Shown here in pieces: positions 1 to 8,998 of a stretch of 36,538 bases of DNA. A program made the position numbers and the translations under genes. Source of the DNA: Sanchytrium tribonematis (taxonomy: Eukaryota > Sanchytriomycota > Sanchytriomycetes > Sanchytriales > Sanchytriaceae); contig JADGIG010000033.1 of NCBI GenBank assembly GCA_018985235.1, forward strand, positions 1-36,538. Direction: 5' to 3'. How positions within the stretch are numbered: the stretch's first letter is position 1; each line of letters begins with the position of its first letter. A model generated the notes under the pieces. That model saw only the letters and a list, made by a program, of their open reading frames with translations. It made no database searches and had not been told where the DNA came from.

Positions 1-3000
1 AATGGTGAAAGAGTTAGCCTCAGGAAATGTAAATACCTTTTTAAAGTTCAGGACTTAAATTATGCTTCACCAGCTACTGTTAGCCGATTGGGCATCGTTA
101 ATTTTCAAAAGGTTTATCCTAAGCTGGAAAATGAGAAATACATTAAAGCATTTATAGGCAAGGGCGAAAATATTGAAAGTGGAATTTCATTTGTCTGTGC
201 AAAAGACACGACTTTAGAAGACGTACATCTTTTTCTCGAATTTGTCACAGTTTTATTAGAAGATCCTTACATAAGGAAACCTAGATTTGGCGATTTTCAA
301 ATCATCAATATATATTCTGCAGAATCGATCAGTAGTGATAAATACGGCAGTAATTTTATTTTAAATTTGTTTCACTTTATTAGCAAATATAGCTTTTATT
401 TTGATGACCAAGCAAGAAAAGTTACATTTCAATCTATTCGCTTCAATTTGTTTGTTTCTGAGAAGCCAAATTTGTCAAATTTTACATACGTTGTGGAGAA
501 GGAAGCACTGTATAAAAATACAAATATCGAAAATCTGACCGAGCAGAGTATTGCTCATGACTTTAATATATTGCCATGGTTTTTGAATGGCATTCGTCAG
601 CTTTTTGCAGCTTTTCAAATGAATGCTAATATTTTATGTTACATACCTAGACCACTTGATGCCTTGGATATTTTACAAAAGATCACCGAAAAGGCAAATC
701 AATCTTATGTAAAAGCTGACTCGTTACTCGATCTAATCGACTACATTTTATCTGGCATTATGCTTCCCAAAATCAAAAATATTTGTATCACATTTGTTGT
801 TGACAATGTAAATTTTAAAAATGCTGCTTATTTTCTATCCAATATGAAGAATTTGTTTTCTTATGGAAAATTTTTATCAAAGTCAGTTTTGGAAAATTAT
901 ATTCAAAAATTAAAAGGTTATGATTTTCCATCTTTAATGAAATCATATACAATTATACCTGTTTGTACCAACGTCCTTATCTGGAACAGATTTAAGGAAG
1001 CGAGTGATATTTTTTTGGCCTTCGCCAAGATAGAAATAGGTGCCTTAACTAAGGAAGACGTTAGAGATCTGTTTCAATATTACAAATTAGATCCTCTAGA
1101 CTGCCCAATTAGCAATTTTGGATGTCTTTCTAACATTGTGGATACATCGAAAAAAGTTTACTCGACATTAATGGAAAAAAATCTATCTAGGCAATCATTC
1201 ATTGCAAAAGGCATTGGCCAGGTCAGCACTATGACTGAAAAAATCTTTAATTTGAAATTAGAAATTAAGCAGGAAATAGATAATATTAATATTCTACAGG
1301 CAGATGCTAATCAAGCCCTGGAGGATGTCACATCTAAGATTCAGTTAAGCACTGAAAAGAAAAAAGAAGTCGAGATCCAATTGGCAGATATTGAGGGTGA
1401 AAGTGCGAAAATTTTGTCGAAGAAAATGTCCATTCAACAAGAGTTGAATCAAGTAAAACCTGTGCTTGATAATGCCAAGACTAGTATTAGCGAAATTAAA
1501 CAAGAATATTTGAGCGAACTTCGAGCACTAAGGCAACCGCCTAAGATAGTCCAAGATGTTTTAGAAGCTGTATTTATAATATTAGGATTGGAAGATAATT
1601 CGTGGAACTCAATGAAAGCATTTTTAGGCGACAGAAAAATTAAAGAACAATTGACAAACTTTGACCCAGCTCAAATCAGCATGAAAAGTATTACAAAGCT
1701 CCAAAAGTTTCTTGTTGAGCATGCCGAATCGTTTGACTCCCAAAATGTCAAAAAATCTTCTCAAGCTGCATCTCCATTGGCGGAATGGGTATGTGCTACT
1801 GATCAGTATTGCAAGGTTGTTCATTCAATTGAGCCACTGAATAAAGAGCTCAAGGCACTTGAGGAGAGTTTATCCCAAAAACAGGCGTCGATCAAAGTGG
1901 CCCAAGAAGAACTTCAGAATATCAATAAGTCTGTAGAGTCTCTCAAATCTACGTTTACGACAAAAACGAAAGAAGTTGAGCAATATAAGATATCTTTGGA
2001 TTCGAAGCAAGAAAAATTAACCGAATCATCATTGTTAGTCGAGAAATTTAAGTCTGAAAGTTCGAGATGGGAAAGCAATAAGCAGGTGGTTCGAAGTTCT
2101 TCTGATGCCCTAAAATTTTGTCTAGAAAACGTCATATCATTTTATTCCGGAAAAGCTGTCGCATATTCTGAGTTTGTATCTGAAGTCAAGAAACTTGAAT
2201 ATAAAAGTATGGGTTTGATACAAGATTCCTCATTTATCGGGGCAGCATTATTTCTAGAATGCATAGATCATCAAGTGTGCATTATTGAAGAGTCAATGAT
2301 GTTTCAAGAGTTCATTGTGAAAAAATTTATCGAAAAATATATACCTCTTGCTCACTTTGATTCGTCAAGCTCAGTGAAACTTATATCAACAGCAGTTGAA
2401 CTTGGTCAGTATTTGATTCTTACACTGTCTTCCGAGCCATCTGCTTTGCTTTATGATATAATCAATAACTATCCGAAAATTTTCATGTTTATCTCTAACG
2501 CTAAGAGTTTAGAAAATTTTGTCATTGAAATTAAAGAGAGTACCTTGGTTCTAGAATTATCGTTGTCAGAAAAAGGGCTAAATGAGGTGATAACGAAAAA
2601 TGCTCAAAAACACCTACATTCTGCTGATGTTCAAAGATTGGAAACGCTTTTACTGACAGATGTGCATCTACAACAAAACTTGGAGGCAAAAGAAGAAGTC
2701 TTGCTAGGCACAGACATTGAAGATATTAAAATCAAAGTAATTTTAAAAGACTTGCAAGATTTGCAAAAGTCGATAATTGATAATAGAACGTCCATTAATG
2801 AGATTCAGTCGAAAATAGAAATCAACTATGATTTTTCAGCAATTGCTAAGTTGTTTCAAAATATACAAGCACTCAAAATCCATAATAAGAATTATGGAAC
2901 AAGTTTGCATGAATTTTTATCTTTTCTTACAACAACTTTTCATTCATTAGACAAAAAAGATTATATGAAAGTGGCATTATTAGATCTTTACAAAAATCTT

Positions 3001-4408
3001 GGCCATACGATATTTAACAAGGATAAGGCACTTCTGGATTATTGCTTTGCCAACTCATACAAAGCGTGTGATTTTAAAAAAGCGAAAGAAGTTTGCGCTG
3101 AATTGGGTCTATACGATATTGAATCGCAGTTTCCAGATCCTGATGCATTTGTAATCAGGGACAAGCGTGCATTTCTTCCAACTCCAGCAAATTACGTAGA
3201 ACTGACTTTGCAGGGGGTCTTGGATACTTCAGAGTCCAATTTTATTATAAGAGATGCCCACTTAAATTCTCAGAAAGCATTAGAGCTTCGACAGTCATTG
3301 TTGAATTTAGGAAAAAAAGTAATTGTGGAATTTGAAGATTCCTCCGAGATTCCTGCTTTGAGCCCATGCTTTTTTGTTGACCAACCACTTGATTTCAAAA
3401 CAAATCTTCAACAAGTAATTCAACTCTACAAAATATACTTTATCAATGATGAAATTCCACTTATGATGATGCTATGCCTATTCAATACTCTCATGATTTT
3501 TAGAACTAAATTTGCACCCTTTTCATTTTTAAAATCGTACGATTTTGATGACACTGATTTTCAGTTTATTGTAAAGCATGCAAGCAACTTGAAATTGGAT
3601 TTCGAAATATTGCAGCGTGTCGTAGAAACTAGTTACGGATCAAAAATTGACAATGAACTGGATATGCGAATTCTCCAATTGTTAACCTCTCAATATATAT
3701 CACGTTCATTTTACGACCAAATGCCCAAAACATACAAAGATTGCCTCGAATGGAATTCAGATGATTTGTCATTTTGTAAATTATCTGTCTTTCCAAATCT
3801 GTCAGCATCAGCACCTCCCACACCGAGTCCATCAAAATTCACCAGTATCCAAATCAAATACTCGGAAACCGATAATTTATTTATTCAACATATTAAATAC
3901 GAAATGCAAAATGCTATGAATTTTGTAAACAATGACTGCAAACCAAATGAATGGTACACTATTGAAAATGCGACTATATTTCGAGCAAAATATAATGAAT
4001 TAATCAACATGACCACCTTGGCCACCAAAAACAAATTAGATGAGCTCAATTTGAATTTATTAATACGCCCACAAGCAACATTGGAAAGTTTTAGACTTTT
4101 CGCAGCTCATAAAGGTACATTTTTTTCATTTAGATAATATTGAATTTGGTAAATTATTCATTTCTGATATAAAACCAAAACAAACTCACATTGTTGCGAA
4201 ATGTGCTATTCTCATCGGGGACGTTGTGAAGGATACTGTGGTAGAAAGTAATTCTGTTTCGGTCAAATCTTACTATTTATATGTTCATCCATTAACCAAT
4301 CAAGAATTCAATTGTGTTAGTGTTGTTTCAAAAGACAAATTATTGTATACGCTTTATACTCAAAACAGCAATGTCAAATACATGAGACCAACCATTATCA
4401 TTGAATAA
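1..4408 (+). CDS. Dynein heavy chain, C-terminal two-thirds of motor (5' partial, one 19-nt intron)
   Basis: Microtubule motor heavy chain. The reading frame is open from base 1, so the gene starts outside the window. Window residues 20-30 carry the AAA2-terminal dynein signature (YASPATVSR). A stalk follows, with coiled coil CC1 about residues 415-505, the microtubule-binding head starting RALRQPPK at about 508, and CC2 about 610-700. A divergent AAA5/AAA6 and C-terminal region comes next (YGSKIDNELDMRIL resembles the usual YGGR...D.R.L motif). The frame runs to a stop near 4135, but removing a 19-nt GT-AG segment at 4115-4133 joins it to a downstream frame ending at 4408, giving join(1..4114,4134..4408). 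The distance from AAA2 to the stalk is only about half the usual, and no Walker A is visible there, so the ring is reduced. Cytoplasmic versus axonemal class is not decidable here. Only 4 bp separate its stop from that of PI4K. Confidence 0.88.
4115..4133 (+). other. 19-nt intron in dynein gene
   Basis: GTACATTTTTTTCATTTAG. It has a GT donor, an AG acceptor, and a YTNAY branch-like motif (TTCAT) at intron positions 11-15. Splicing changes the frame from a near-immediate stop to about 91 further residues that extend the C-terminal region and end at a stop inside AATAAA. It splits a codon (K|D after LFAAHK). Seen directly: frame restoration and consensus. Inferred: actual splicing. Confidence 0.85.
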
Positions 4409-4412
4409 ATGT

Positions 4413-6923
4413 TTATAAAATGCCATTCGTGATTCTTTGGTACTGATCGTACAGAATTGTAAATACGTTTTCAATACTGTTGTCTATAATGCTGTAGACC
4501 TGGTCCTGTAATTTCTCATCAGTCAAATGGACTAAGCAACGCTCTCTTAACGCATCTGTGACGGGGCAATTGGTATTTGTTTGTCTGGAAGTGACACTGC
4601 TTGATCTTGAAGTGGGCCGAGTGGATGCCCTGGTAGATCTTCTGGAGATACGATCTTGAGAGGTTGTTGGTGTGTTGGCATTCAGTAGTGGTGAGCTAGC
4701 TTGTCTATTGTGTTTGGCATCTAGTCCTCGACTTAATTCCGCTGGAACACTACTAGACCGTTGTAATTCTGGAGAAAATCTAGCATCATCAAATATAGGA
4801 GAATTCACTTGTTCAGGGGAATATGGTTCGACGCCGGTAAAACAGGGTAATGGCTCTGAAGCAATTTCCATCATATGAACTAAATCCGTTAGTTTTCGAT
4901 GATGTTTTTTCACAGCTTTAAATCCATGTTGCATTAATTGAGTAAAATCTGTCCAAAGCGATGATCCAAATATTTTAGACCGTTCCAAAAATTCACGTGA
5001 GCTGCTCGAGAGCACTGGTGTGTTGTCTGCTGAAATTGTTGGCGTAGTGACATTGAGTCTATCTTCAGAGCGTCTTAATTCTTTGGGGACGCCCCCGAGT
5101 ATTTCAATATAGTCATGATGTAATTTGAAGGGGGCTTGTTCGAATCCTGTGCCTCTGCTAACAAATCCACCAATTCCTTTTGCACCAGGAATTAAATTGA
5201 AGAAAAAACCAAAGTCAATGTGAATTAACTTGCCAGTAGGTTTATGCAATAAAATGTTGCCATTGTGTCTGTCTTTAATGTTGAACAAATATGTGGCAAT
5301 GCTGTAGCTTACAAGACTCAGCAAAAATTTATAATGCGGGCCACCGATTTGCTTTCCATATAGCGCCTCAAATCCATGTTGAAAAGAACCATATTGCTCT
5401 GTCAATCTGTGCACCGATACAGTGTCGAGGCAGAGTTCTATCATACCATGCTTCCTTTCATTGCCAAAATATTCCTCATCATCATCAATATTTTCAGGGT
5501 GTTGGCTGAGCCAAGCAGGAAGTCTAGCTCTGCCTGAAACTGATAAAATTTCATAAATCGTAAGACCGCTAGCAAGACCACCTTCAAAAAGAGACTCCCC
5601 AACGTGTTCTTCTGCAAAAATTTCTTTAAGTATCTGTAAAAGCTGCAAAGCAAATTTTTCCTGTCTTAGATCTCCTGGTTTGTGAAGCATTGGTATAATA
5701 TGAAAGGAATTGATGCTAGAATATGGAGATTCTAATGCAAGTTCGTTCAAATAATCAGAGAATGTACCTTTGTGTTTCCTATCTTTTGGTATCTCGCTCA
5801 AATCAGCATAGCTGTCAAAACTGAGGCCTTTCCATTGCTCTTTCCATTTTTTAGTAGTGATTTTGAGATTTTCGACTATTTTTGCTTGATATTCTTTTTT
5901 TGATTCTCTGTACAAATGTGAGGCTGTATTGATTTGGATCATCATATCAGAAAGCGAAGGAATATGCGGGTTATTTTCTAAAACAGTATTTCTAATTTTT
6001 TGGTAATAGTCTAAGTCTTCTATAGCAACACATTCATAATAAACAATATAAGGTCTTTCATGCGCAGAAGACATAAATTCACTGGAAGGCGTGCAAGATA
6101 CGATAGAATAAACATCAGAAGCTTTTTCTGAGACATTCGGTGAATTATATAATGTTTCTGTACCTTTGCATTTTAAATAATCAAAGCATTTTCTGTGGGT
6201 TTTCACTGAAAATGGGGAAGCCAGGCATTTCATGTCAAGACCATATTTTAAGTAATATAGCTGCATATCAAGAACATCCATCATTCTGGGTATATTAGAA
6301 AAAAAAGATAATGAATTAAAAACGGAATCAGAATAGTGGAGTATCCTTACATAAAATTCACTTCTCGCTAGATTTTTTGAGCTGGATTCAGTGCTGGTTG
6401 TGTATAGTTTATATTTCTGTTCCATTTGTTTGTAATTTGCAATAAAAGTGATCTTATTTTCAAACAAGCTTGGGAAATTATAAGATTTTTGAACATCTGA
6501 TGGGCACATCATTAAAAATGGTAGCATACAATACAAATCTATAGTTCTCTTGCAATTATTCATTGGGTATAAATGTGTATTAAGCAACAATGCCATATTT
6601 TGATGAAAATCCGTTAATGGTATTATTTTAGCCATTTCCTTCCAGGTGAGTTGACGAAATTGGAGTGCCAACTGGTCTTTTAAAAGAAATAATTGATTAA
6701 TAGCTTTGTATAAAATGTTGTCGAATGAAACCGGAAGTATGGTGAGTTGCAAGCTGAATCGTTCTAATTTTTCCATCGTTATTTGATCAAACTCGTTACT
6801 ATTTTCCGTCTCTAAACGATTATATAGAATATCTACCAATAAAGGCGATGGGTGTTTGTTTATCTGATATAAAAATATAGAAATATCTGCAACATCTAAC
6901 AACTTCAACAAACTCGGTTTCAT
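4413..6923 (-). CDS. PIK1: Phosphatidylinositol 4-kinase, type III beta / Pik1-like
   Basis: Phosphorylates phosphatidylinositol to PI4P, in fungi mainly at the Golgi. 836 aa. The N-terminal part resembles the helical PIK accessory domain (about residues 1-120). The kinase domain runs from about 405 and shows the KPGDLRQE motif (about 416), the catalytic loop KDRHNGNI (about 551) and the metal-binding IDFGF (about 569). The last residues, LYDQYQRITNGIL, match the characteristic PI4K-beta/Pik1 end (LYDGFQYLTNGIM type), which separates it from Vps34 and PI4K-alpha. Two low-complexity insertions break the C-lobe: about 50 residues after EILGG and about 100 Ser/Thr/Arg-rich residues after PLPCFTG. 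Both are unusual for the family and probably lie on surface loops. The start is the first ATG of the frame. It converges on dynein with a 4-bp gap. Confidence 0.88.
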   Translation of the reverse strand: MKPSLLKLLDVADISIFLYQINKHPSPLLVDILYNRLETENSNEFDQITMEKLERFSLQLTILPVSFDNILYKAINQLFLLKDQLALQFRQLTWKEMAKIIPLTDFHQNMALLLNTHLYPMNNCKRTIDLYCMLPFLMMCPSDVQKSYNFPSLFENKITFIANYKQMEQKYKLYTTSTESSSKNLARSEFYVRILHYSDSVFNSLSFFSNIPRMMDVLDMQLYYLKYGLDMKCLASPFSVKTHRKCFDYLKCKGTETLYNSPNVSEKASDVYSIVSCTPSSEFMSSAHERPYIVYYECVAIEDLDYYQKIRNTVLENNPHIPSLSDMMIQINTASHLYRESKKEYQAKIVENLKITTKKWKEQWKGLSFDSYADLSEIPKDRKHKGTFSDYLNELALESPYSSINSFHIIPMLHKPGDLRQEKFALQLLQILKEIFAEEHVGESLFEGGLASGLTIYEILSVSGRARLPAWLSQHPENIDDDEEYFGNERKHGMIELCLDTVSVHRLTEQYGSFQHGFEALYGKQIGGPHYKFLLSLVSYSIATYLFNIKDRHNGNILLHKPTGKLIHIDFGFFFNLIPGAKGIGGFVSRGTGFEQAPFKLHHDYIEILGGVPKELRRSEDRLNVTTPTISADNTPVLSSSSREFLERSKIFGSSLWTDFTQLMQHGFKAVKKHHRKLTDLVHMMEIASEPLPCFTGVEPYSPEQVNSPIFDDARFSPELQRSSSVPAELSRGLDAKHNRQASSPLLNANTPTTSQDRISRRSTRASTRPTSRSSSVTSRQTNTNCPVTDALRERCLVHLTDEKLQDQVYSIIDNSIENVFTILYDQYQRITNGIL

Positions 6924-7001
6924 AAAATTTTATTTTGACGATTGCAAAAATAATTTCATGCTAATATGTAATACTCAAAGTTTTATTCAACAAAGATTTG
7001 G

Positions 7002-7352
7002 CTAAACTTCGCTTAAATCACTTGGCAATTCAAATTGAGCGAGAATTAAACTGATTTTTTCCAAAGCTTGACTTAATTTTTGCTTTCTTTCAAATTGATC
7101 TTTAAATTTTTGATTGTATGTCACAATAGAGTTGTCCACATACTCCACAATATGATTTTTACTTTCACTCAGTGCTTGGTCAATATAATTTTTCAGTCCT
7201 TCTGAAAAATAATCAATTTTTTCCTTTAACACAATGCCAAAATCTTCATATTCATCAACCATTCTTTGGATTTGGGTGAGCTCTTCTTGATAGTCAGGCA
7301 AGTCAATCTCGCTCATATGGTGTAATAAAGTTTCAGAAATATATTTTATCAT
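7002..7352 (-). CDS. Small helical/coiled-coil protein, function unknown
   Basis: 116 aa, acidic at the N-terminus and strongly helical, with heptad-like hydrophobic spacing through residues 13-108 (ELTQIQRMVDEYEDF; QKLSQALEKISLILAQF). No signal peptide, membrane segment or catalytic motif. I do not recognise the family; size and composition would suit a subunit of a small coiled-coil complex such as a BLOC-1-type or spindle complex, but that is a guess. The ATG lies only 12 bp after the TCTP stop on the same strand, and an AATAAA sits in the gap. Its promoter must therefore lie inside the TCTP gene, unless the two are co-transcribed. M13 is an alternative start. Confidence 0.6.
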   Translation of the reverse strand: MIKYISETLLHHMSEIDLPDYQEELTQIQRMVDEYEDFGIVLKEKIDYFSEGLKNYIDQALSESKNHIVEYVDNSIVTYNQKFKDQFERKQKLSQALEKISLILAQFELPSDLSEV

Positions 7353-7364
7353 TTTTTATTAGGA

Positions 7365-7844
7365 TTACAACTTTTCAATTTTCAAACCATCCTTAAAAAA
7401 AGTAATATACGGTGTGATACCATCTTCACGCCAATTCAATAACGCGACCATAGCATCAGGGTCCATGCTTTCCCCAATGAAAAATTGCAAATCTGCAATA
7501 TTTCCTAATTGAGATTTAACAAATGCTTGTGCTTCAGATTTGAACCCATCAACTCGTTCAGGATTATTTGCTTCCAAATGTGCTTGTAATTTCTTCATGT
7601 AACCTTTAATGTAAGTCATGTAGGATTTCTTGTCAAATTGGGTTTCTACCAGACGAAAAGAGTAAACAACATCGTTGACAGTAAGCGTTTGGTCATCGAC
7701 CTCATCTTCGTTAACAGGCAAATCGCTACCTTCTTTAACCTGAATCATTTTACAGTCAACTTCAAAAGTGCATCCGACTTCCTTGTATTTGTATGCATCA
7801 CTGAACATTTCATCACCACTTAGAACATCTCGAAATAACTTCAT
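7365..7844 (-). CDS. TMA19: Translationally controlled tumor protein homolog (TCTP)
   Basis: Abundant conserved cytosolic protein associated with ribosomes, microtubules and calcium binding. The protein begins MKLFRDVLSGDEM, which is the family start, so the ATG at 7844 is chosen although the frame is open for 15 more codons to 7889. Also visible are the CTFEVDCKMIQVKEG segment, the conserved helical hairpin (TYIKGYMKKLQAHLE) and the C-terminal ITPYITFFKDGLKIEKL stretch. 159 aa, slightly shorter than the usual 168-172. It is divergent from eL37 with about 260 bp between starts. Its AATAAA lies in the 12-bp gap before the next gene. Confidence 0.95.
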   Translation of the reverse strand: MKLFRDVLSGDEMFSDAYKYKEVGCTFEVDCKMIQVKEGSDLPVNEDEVDDQTLTVNDVVYSFRLVETQFDKKSYMTYIKGYMKKLQAHLEANNPERVDGFKSEAQAFVKSQLGNIADLQFFIGESMDPDAMVALLNWREDGITPYITFFKDGLKIEKL

Positions 7845-8049
7845 TGCAAAAAAGGAGGTTTGAAGTCTTTTGAAGTATTTATTCGCCAATCAACGCATAG
7901 ATATTGGTTGTATCATTTCTTCCCCAATGATCAGAAGTTGCTTTGAAAGCAATAGTCGATGGTATATGCCTCAAAGTTTCGCAGTTGTTACGAATCACAA
8001 TTTTTGTTAAAAAATAATTGGAGATCGGAAATATGTGTCAAAATAAATT

Positions 8050-8058
8050 CACGTGTTT
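8050..8058 (+). promoter_or_regulatory. CACGTGTTT element upstream of eL37
   Basis: E-box-like CACGTG core extended by TTT, 46-54 nt before the eL37 start. The identical 9-mer occurs at 11187 (eS24) and 13790 (RRM gene) at similar distances and in the same orientation. The function as a transcription-factor site is inferred. Confidence 0.5.
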
Positions 8059-8103
8059 GATTACACTTTTTTTCTAAATTGTAGTGAATTTTGTAATTCC
8101 AAA

Positions 8104-8352
8104 ATGACCAAAGGTACTTCATCTATGGGTAAAAGACACATCAAGACACACGGTTTGTGTCGAAGATGTGGAAGACACGCATATCATTTACAAAAATACG
8201 AATGTGCAGCTTGCGGATATCCAGCAGCTAAAACCAGAAGATATAATTGGAGTGAAAAAGCAATCAGACGTAAAACAACTGGTACAGGTAGATGCGCGTA
8301 CTTGAAAAATGTAACTAGAAGATTTAAAAACGGATTTAGAACTTCTAAATAA
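8104..8352 (+). CDS. RPL37: 60S ribosomal protein eL37 (L37)
   Basis: Large-subunit ribosomal protein with a zinc ribbon. The sequence [12 protein letters not shown] at the start matches the family exactly, so the ATG at 8104 is preferred to the upstream in-frame codons. The four zinc ligands are two CxxC pairs, LCRRCG (about residues 18-21) and CAACG (about 35-38). The basic tail ([11 protein letters not shown]) is typical. 82 aa against about 88-97 usual, shortened only at the C-terminus. No intron, although this gene is interrupted in many fungi. The stop codon is inside an AATAAA at 8348-8353, so the 3' UTR must be very short. Confidence 0.97.
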   Translation: MTKGTSSMGKRHIKTHGLCRRCGRHAYHLQKYECAACGYPAAKTRRYNWSEKAIRRKTTGTGRCAYLKNVTRRFKNGFRTSK

Positions 8353-8467
8353 AATACTTTTCCTTTACTTCAATCAATAGGCTTTTAATTTATTATTGTT
8401 TTCTCTCAATTCTATTTGCTAGGTTTTGGCAATGTTGCTATTTTTAGTAACATTTTAAAACGTCTTC

Positions 8468-8474
8468 TATAAAA
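8468..8474 (+). promoter_or_regulatory. TATA box of coactosin gene
   Basis: TATAAAA ending 32 nt before the coactosin ATG. The same kind of box sits 20-38 nt before several other starts in this window, which implies transcription starts only a few bases upstream of translation. Confidence 0.5.
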
Positions 8475-8506
8475 GCAACGGATGGCCCAAGTCTCGCGTT
8501 GAAACC

Positions 8507-8953
8507 ATGACATCTCTAGTCAGCGACCCAAAGATAAAAGAGTTATACGACCAGGTAAGAAGCGATTCTGAACCACTAAACTGGTTATATCTAACTTACA
8601 AGGAACCAGCAGACGTTCTTGAAGTCAGAGGAAGCGGATCTGGTGGTCTTAAAGAAATGTACGCACACTTAAAACCAGAAGAATGTGGATATGGATATGT
8701 CAGAATCAATATTGGAAACGATGAATTATCAACAAGATCCAAATTTATTTTGGTAAGTTGGGTTGGAGCAAACGCCAAGATCATGAGAAAAGCTAAAATT
8801 AGTGTTCAATTAGCCGAAGTCAAATCTGTTTTGAAAGTTTATGCTTGTGAATTCGCAGCTAACACCATCAATGACTTAAAAGAAGATGAAGTTTTGTTGA
8901 AAGTTAAAAAAGCTATGGGTGCAAATTATGACAGACAATCATCTCAATATTAA
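8507..8953 (+). CDS. COTL1: Coactosin-like actin-binding protein (ADF/cofilin fold)
   Basis: Binds filamentous actin through an ADF-homology domain and protects filament ends in cortical actin. 148 aa, the usual length, and a single domain. Recognised by SKFILVSWVGANAKIMRKAKISVQ (the family has RSKFxLITWxGxxVxxxxRAK), the following LAEVKSVLKVYACEFAA helix and the near-invariant end GANYDRQ. The Met is the first of the frame, with a TATA box 33 nt upstream. The 3' end converges on the LRR gene with a 45-bp gap. Presence of coactosin fits an opisthokont or amoebozoan rather than a plant or ciliate. Confidence 0.93.
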   Translation: MTSLVSDPKIKELYDQVRSDSEPLNWLYLTYKEPADVLEVRGSGSGGLKEMYAHLKPEECGYGYVRINIGNDELSTRSKFILVSWVGANAKIMRKAKISVQLAEVKSVLKVYACEFAANTINDLKEDEVLLKVKKAMGANYDRQSSQY

Positions 8954-8998
8954 ACCCAGTAAATTGGTAAATATCCGTACCCATATTCAATTTATTTT

